DNA of 64,000 bases from Pseudomonadales bacterium (GTDB taxonomy: Bacteria > Pseudomonadota > Gammaproteobacteria > Pseudomonadales > Porticoccaceae), in NCBI GenBank assembly GCA_024234435.1, contig JACKOF010000002.1, forward strand, positions 372,001 to 436,000, given 5' to 3'. Below are positions 60,183 to 64,000 of this stretch, piece after piece. How positions within the stretch are numbered: the first letter of the stretch is position 1; each line of letters opens with the position of its first letter. The notes under the pieces are model-generated. The model was given only the letters and a program-made list of their open reading frames with translations. It did no database searches and was not told the DNA's origin. A program made the position numbers and the translations under genes.

Positions 60183-60799
60183 CCGAACAATCCAGAGGCT
60201 TTAATTTTCATGTTGTGTTGATGATCGGCATTCTGTCTGCGGTTATTATTGCGGGCTTCATGATTTTTCCGAAAACCCAGGAAGATAGGGATGCACTGCT
60301 TGCCAGGCTGGGCACCACCAATCATGGCAGCTTTATTCAGCCTACGTTGGATCTTCGCGATTTGCCGCTCCGGGATGTAGATGGCAACATCTGGCGTTTC
60401 AGCGAGCAGCCGGTAAAGTGGCGTTACTTGATTGCTGATGATGGTCGATGCCAGCAATCGTGTCGGGATATGTTGTATCTAACCCGGCAGGTTCATATTC
60501 GGGTTGGTAAAAACAGTAAACGGCTTCAAAGGATGTATCTGTTGCTTGGCGATAAAATGTCGCTCGAAACAGAACAGTACATTGCCCGTGAGCACCCCTA
60601 TCTGAAAGTGATTAAATCCACAGAGGCTGATTACTCTGTCTGGCTTGGGAAAGCCAATACCGGCTGGCAGCCGGGCATAATGCGAACCCTTGTGGTCGAC
60701 CAGGATGGCCGGACGATGATGTATTACGGCCCGCAGCATGATGGCAATGGCATTCTTGAGGATATCAATCATCTGCTGAAATATTCGCCTGCACCTTGA
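60179..60799 (+). CDS. SCO-like membrane-anchored thioredoxin-fold protein
   Basis: 206 residues from an ATG overlapping the surf1 stop (ATGA). One N-terminal membrane helix (VVLMIGILSAVIIAGFMIF), then a periplasmic domain with CQQSC at about residues 96-100 and a late YYGPQHDGNGILEDI. Strand-helix pattern and the CxxxC pair resemble SCO/SenC copper chaperones, although overall similarity to the classical SCO1 gene at 62844 is weak. Position between surf1 and ctaA points to oxidase assembly, perhaps thiol or copper handling. Confidence 0.75.
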   Translation: MTEQSRGFNFHVVLMIGILSAVIIAGFMIFPKTQEDRDALLARLGTTNHGSFIQPTLDLRDLPLRDVDGNIWRFSEQPVKWRYLIADDGRCQQSCRDMLYLTRQVHIRVGKNSKRLQRMYLLLGDKMSLETEQYIAREHPYLKVIKSTEADYSVWLGKANTGWQPGIMRTLVVDQDGRTMMYYGPQHDGNGILEDINHLLKYSPAP

Positions 60800-60846
60800 T
60801 AGTGCTTTTCACTGACCTTTTTTCATGAGTATGGTTTTAGCAAAAT

Positions 60847-61917
60847 ATGTCTTTTAAAACTGATTCTCCGCGACGCTTGCCGGGGTACAAACTGGCTCTT
60901 TTTGCCACTGCTTTTGCTGTGGCTGTGGTTGTGTTGGGTGCATTTACCCGATTGGTGGATGCCGGACTAGGTTGTCCTGACTGGCCTGGTTGCTACGGCC
61001 ATCTGGCGTGGCCGAATGATTCCTCTGAGATTGCCCGAGCCGAGCAGTTGTTTCCCGATGCTCCGGTCGAGACGCATAAAACCTGGCCCGAAATGGTACA
61101 CAGATATTTTGCCGGAACCCTGGGTCTATTAATTGTTGGGTTGACATTTCTGGCCTGGAAGAACCGGGAGGAGGAAGGCTATCCTTTCCGGTTGCCGATT
61201 CTCCTGTTGTTCCTTGTTGTCTGGCAGGCTTTGTTTGGCATGTGGACGGTAACACTAAAATTGTGGCCACAGATCGTCACCTTGCATCTATTAGGCGGGT
61301 TTACCACTTTTGCCCTACTTTGGTTGCTTGCTGTGCGGCTGGATAACCACCGCTGGCGTGTATCAGCCAGTGCATTGATGAAAATACAAAGCATAAAACC
61401 CTGGGTAATTGGCGGTATCGTGGTTCTGGTATTGCAAATTCTGCTGGGGGGGTGGACAACCTCAAACTACGCCGCATTTGCCTGTCCTGATTTGCCTGCC
61501 TGTCAGGGGCAGTGGTTGCCGGAAATGGATTTTGCGGAAGGCTTCAATGTGTTTCAGACCATCGGGCCCAACTACCTGGGTGGTCTGATGGAGAGCGAGG
61601 CGCGAGTTGCCATTCATTTCACGCACAGAGTGGGTGCTATTGTGACGACAATATACATACTGGGGCTGTGCAGTGCCCTGTTGAGGATTGACGCACCTTC
61701 AATAAAAAAGGTGGTGTTTCTGGTTGCGGGGTTGCTGGCGCTGCAAATTTGTCTTGGTATCAGTAATATCCTGTTGATGGTGCCGCTGGTGATAGCGGTG
61801 GCTCACAATGCTGTTGGTGCCTTTTTGTTACTATCCTTGGTGCTGCTGGCCACTCGGTTGTGGATGGCTCAGCCAGAATCCGGAACAACGCCAGCCGATG
61901 AGGAGGTCGCTGCATGA
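60847..61917 (+). CDS. ctaA: Heme A synthase (CtaA/COX15)
   Basis: CtaA oxidises the C8 methyl of heme O to a formyl group. The 356 residues have eight expected membrane helices, paired histidines in helices (ETHKTWPEMVHRYFAG; IHFTHRVGAI) and two cysteine loops (GLGCPDWPGCYGHL; CPDLPACQGQW). Its stop overlaps the ctaB start (ATGA). Confidence 0.96.
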   Translation: MSFKTDSPRRLPGYKLALFATAFAVAVVVLGAFTRLVDAGLGCPDWPGCYGHLAWPNDSSEIARAEQLFPDAPVETHKTWPEMVHRYFAGTLGLLIVGLTFLAWKNREEEGYPFRLPILLLFLVVWQALFGMWTVTLKLWPQIVTLHLLGGFTTFALLWLLAVRLDNHRWRVSASALMKIQSIKPWVIGGIVVLVLQILLGGWTTSNYAAFACPDLPACQGQWLPEMDFAEGFNVFQTIGPNYLGGLMESEARVAIHFTHRVGAIVTTIYILGLCSALLRIDAPSIKKVVFLVAGLLALQICLGISNILLMVPLVIAVAHNAVGAFLLLSLVLLATRLWMAQPESGTTPADEEVAA

Positions 61918-62819
61918 GTGAAACCGATATGGCGCTGAAGGCAACATGGGGGGACTATCTTGAGCTGACCAAGCCAAGTGTTGTTGCGCTGATGATCCTG
62001 ACTTCTGTTATAGGTATGTTGTTGGCTGTTCCCGGTTTGGTGCCACTTGATGTATTGCTATTTGGAAATCTGGGAATAGCCCTTTGCGCCGGGGGTGCGG
62101 CAGCGGTTAATCATCTGGTTGATCGGCAGATAGATCTTAAAATGGCCCGGACGTTTAATCGCCCCGTGGCAAAAGGTCGTGTTGCTCCCGGTAATGCCTT
62201 GGCGTTTGCCCTGTTTCTAGGCGTCACTGGTATGGTTGTTCTGCTGGTGTTTATCAATGCACTGACGGCTTGGTTAACCCTCGCTTCATTGTTGGGGTAT
62301 GCCGTGGTTTACACGTTGTTTCTGAAGCGTGCGACACCGCAGAATATTGTTATTGGTGGCCTTGCCGGAGCAGCGCCACCCTTGTTGGGCTGGACGGCTG
62401 TTACTGGGGAGATACATGGACACGCCCTGCTGCTGGTGCTGATTATCTTTGCCTGGACCCCGCCACATTTCTGGGCGCTTGCGGTCCATCGTCGTGATGA
62501 ATATGCCAAGGCAAATGTGCCCATGTTGCCGGTAACACATGGAATCAAGTACACCAAACTGCACATTCTCCTCTATACCCTTATTTTACTGGCCATCAGT
62601 CTGCTGCCCTTTGTCGTTGGTATGAGCGGCTGGTTATATTTGCTGGGCGCAGCCGTACTGGATGCCGGTTTTCTTTACTGGGCGGTGGTGTTAATGATCG
62701 GGAAAAACCCGAATGCCGGTATGGCTACCTTTAAGTACTCGATTACCTATTTAATGGTGTTGTTTGTGGTGATGCTGCTGGATCATTATCTGGTAACACC
62801 GACAGCCTTTGTGTTCTAG
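61914..62819 (+). CDS. ctaB: Protoheme IX farnesyltransferase (CtaB/CyoE)
   Basis: CtaB adds the farnesyl tail to heme B, making heme O for CtaA. The 301-residue UbiA-family membrane protein shows the aspartate motifs NHLVDRQIDLKMART and HRRDEYAKANVPMLPVTHG, and KRATPQNIVIGGLAGAAPPL. It is translationally coupled to ctaA. Confidence 0.97.
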   Translation: MSETDMALKATWGDYLELTKPSVVALMILTSVIGMLLAVPGLVPLDVLLFGNLGIALCAGGAAAVNHLVDRQIDLKMARTFNRPVAKGRVAPGNALAFALFLGVTGMVVLLVFINALTAWLTLASLLGYAVVYTLFLKRATPQNIVIGGLAGAAPPLLGWTAVTGEIHGHALLLVLIIFAWTPPHFWALAVHRRDEYAKANVPMLPVTHGIKYTKLHILLYTLILLAISLLPFVVGMSGWLYLLGAAVLDAGFLYWAVVLMIGKNPNAGMATFKYSITYLMVLFVVMLLDHYLVTPTAFVF

Positions 62820-62843
62820 TTAATCTGCCAGATCGGTCATTTT

Positions 62844-63527
62844 ATGTCGAATATAGAATCATCAAAAAACCCGGCGGCTGCAGGGGTGCGCTATACCGTT
62901 ATCGCTATTCTGGTGGTGGTGCTGGTTATTCTGCTGGGATTTATGAACAAGTTATCCAAACCCAGGGTATTAAATGAACACGAGTTGCGTGCATACGGCG
63001 CTTACCTGCTGTCCACCCCCAGAAAGGTTAGCCCTTTCAAATTAACTGATCACCGAGGGCATCCGTTTACGGATGAACAGTTGCAGGGGAAATGGACAAT
63101 GATCTTCTTCGGATTTACCCATTGTCCGGATATCTGCCCCACAACGTTGGCAGTACTCTCCAAAATGTATCAGGAGCTGGACAGCGACGAAATGGCCGAT
63201 TTGCAGGTTGTGATGGTTTCTCTTGATCCAGAGCGGGATTCCCTGGAGAAGCTGGCTCAGTATGTGCCCTACTTCCATCAAGATTTTCTGGGTGTCGCCG
63301 CTGATAAATATGTGCTTCTCAAATTGGCAACCGAGCTCAATGTTGCCTATACCAAAGCACCCTTGACTGGCGCGTCAGTACAGGCAGATGACTATACCAT
63401 CGATCATAGCGGGAATATTATTCTGATGAACCCCAAAGGCCATTTCCATGGCTATTTGCGACCACCTTTTGAGCATGGCAGTATGCGTGTGGCTTGGCGC
63501 TCTATAAGGGAAACCTTTCCGGATTAG
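62844..63527 (+). CDS. SCO1/SenC family copper chaperone
   Basis: SCO delivers copper to CuA of subunit II. The 227 residues have one N-terminal anchor (YTVIAILVVVLVILLGFM), the thioredoxin-like core MIFFGFTHCPDICPTTLAVL with CxxxC, VVMVSLDPERDSLEKL, and the conserved late IDHSGNIILMNP containing the third, His ligand. It completes the assembly genes of the locus. Confidence 0.96.
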   Translation: MSNIESSKNPAAAGVRYTVIAILVVVLVILLGFMNKLSKPRVLNEHELRAYGAYLLSTPRKVSPFKLTDHRGHPFTDEQLQGKWTMIFFGFTHCPDICPTTLAVLSKMYQELDSDEMADLQVVMVSLDPERDSLEKLAQYVPYFHQDFLGVAADKYVLLKLATELNVAYTKAPLTGASVQADDYTIDHSGNIILMNPKGHFHGYLRPPFEHGSMRVAWRSIRETFPD

Positions 63528-63584
63528 TGTTAACCGGCGCTGGTATCGACTGTTATTTTTTATAGGCAATGGTAAGCGGCAAAG

Positions 63585-64000
63585 ATGAACACAACGATTA
63601 CAGCGGCAGACCTGGCAATTATCATTCAACTGGCCGTTGCGCCGGTTTTCCTGCTGGCCGGAATTGCCGGATTTCTGGGTGTGCTTTCAGGACGACTGGG
63701 GCGAATTATTGATCGTGCCCGGGTGCTGGAGCGGGATCTATTGACTATCTCGGCCAGTGATGAAGCTACCTGGTTAAAGAAAGAGTTACGGGTGATATGG
63801 CGACGGGTCAAAATTATTCATTGGTCGATAGCGCTCTGTACAACTTCCGCCCTGCTCGTCTGTGTGCTGATTGTCTGCCTGTTTGCTGGCCGGTTCATGG
63901 CGATCAACCTCGCGCCTGTGGTGGTCGCACTGTTTGTGTTGGGGTTGTCGTTACTGATAGTTGCCCTGTTGCTGTTTTTGAATGAAGTTCGCCTGTCTAC
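63585..64000 (+). CDS. DUF2721 family membrane protein (cut by window edge)
   Basis: 139 codons are present and the frame is still open at the window end. The N-terminal helix (LAIIIQLAVAPVFLLAGIAG) and LGRIIDRARVLER are typical of DUF2721, followed by two more helices (WSIALCTTSALLVCVLIVCL; VVVALFVLGLSLLIVALLLF) and NEVRLS. The function is unknown. It lies 57 bp after the SCO gene and may be co-transcribed with it. Confidence 0.85.
   Translation, partial: MNTTITAADLAIIIQLAVAPVFLLAGIAGFLGVLSGRLGRIIDRARVLERDLLTISASDEATWLKKELRVIWRRVKIIHWSIALCTTSALLVCVLIVCLFAGRFMAINLAPVVVALFVLGLSLLIVALLLFLNEVRLS

Noticed and set aside
1..64000. CRISPR arrays, tRNA or rRNA genes, prophage, and full insertion sequences.
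   Set aside because: No regularly spaced repeats, no cloverleaf-like sequence, no rRNA core sequence and no transposase gene were seen by eye; a tRNAscan/Infernal run would be the proper test.

Overview
The window is chromosomal DNA from a gammaproteobacterium, probably a marine member of the Cellvibrionales/Pseudomonadales (inferred from gene order and protein character; no 16S gene is present). It spans a replication origin. Genes left of about 8.9 kb are all on the minus strand (gyrB start, recF, dnaN, dnaA, mnmE, yidC, yidD, rnpA, rpmH, a DUF2892 gene). Genes from mnmG to glmS are all on the plus strand. The switch falls in an AT-rich gap with a cluster of DnaA boxes, the best oriC candidate. 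Two perfect palindromic parS sites lie inside recF, and parA/parB follow mnmG-rsmG. Compared with the usual pseudomonad order, the rpmH-to-mnmE block appears inverted, leaving DnaA boxes on both of its sides.

13.6-24.2 kb holds the complete ATP synthase operon (atpIBEFHAGDC) behind a near-consensus sigma70 promoter, followed by glmU and glmS. 24.2-35.3 kb is accessory. A divergent AraC regulator faces a five-gene set (sulfotransferase-fold protein, DUF1214 protein, SDR, NTF2-like protein, MDR reductase) that looks like an undescribed small-molecule pathway. Then come tag, a tetR-yciI pair with two matching operator-like palindromes, a DsrE-like protein, and a decayed second copy of the MDR gene tail.

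33.1-35.3 kb has the anatomy of a small integron cassette cluster without an integrase. Small genes (a TPR-like lipoprotein, a yefM-yoeB toxin-antitoxin pair, two unknown proteins) are separated by attC-like inverted repeats that begin or end exactly at gene stops.

35.6-50.9 kb returns to housekeeping genes: uvrD with a LexA-type box over its promoter, an orphan TRAP solute-binding lipoprotein, a RimB-like aspartic protease, trkH, trkA, rsmB, fmt and def on the minus strand, then a LysM protein, dprA, purE, tsaC, hemF and aroE on the plus strand. 51-54.5 kb holds DUF945, rhodanese, gamma-carbonic-anhydrase-like, YheV and one unrecognised gene. 54.7-64 kb is an aa3-type cytochrome c oxidase locus: coxB with fused cytochrome c, ctaD, ctaG, coxC, DUF2909, SURF1, an unusual SCO-like protein, ctaA, ctaB, SCO1, and a DUF2721 gene cut by the window edge.
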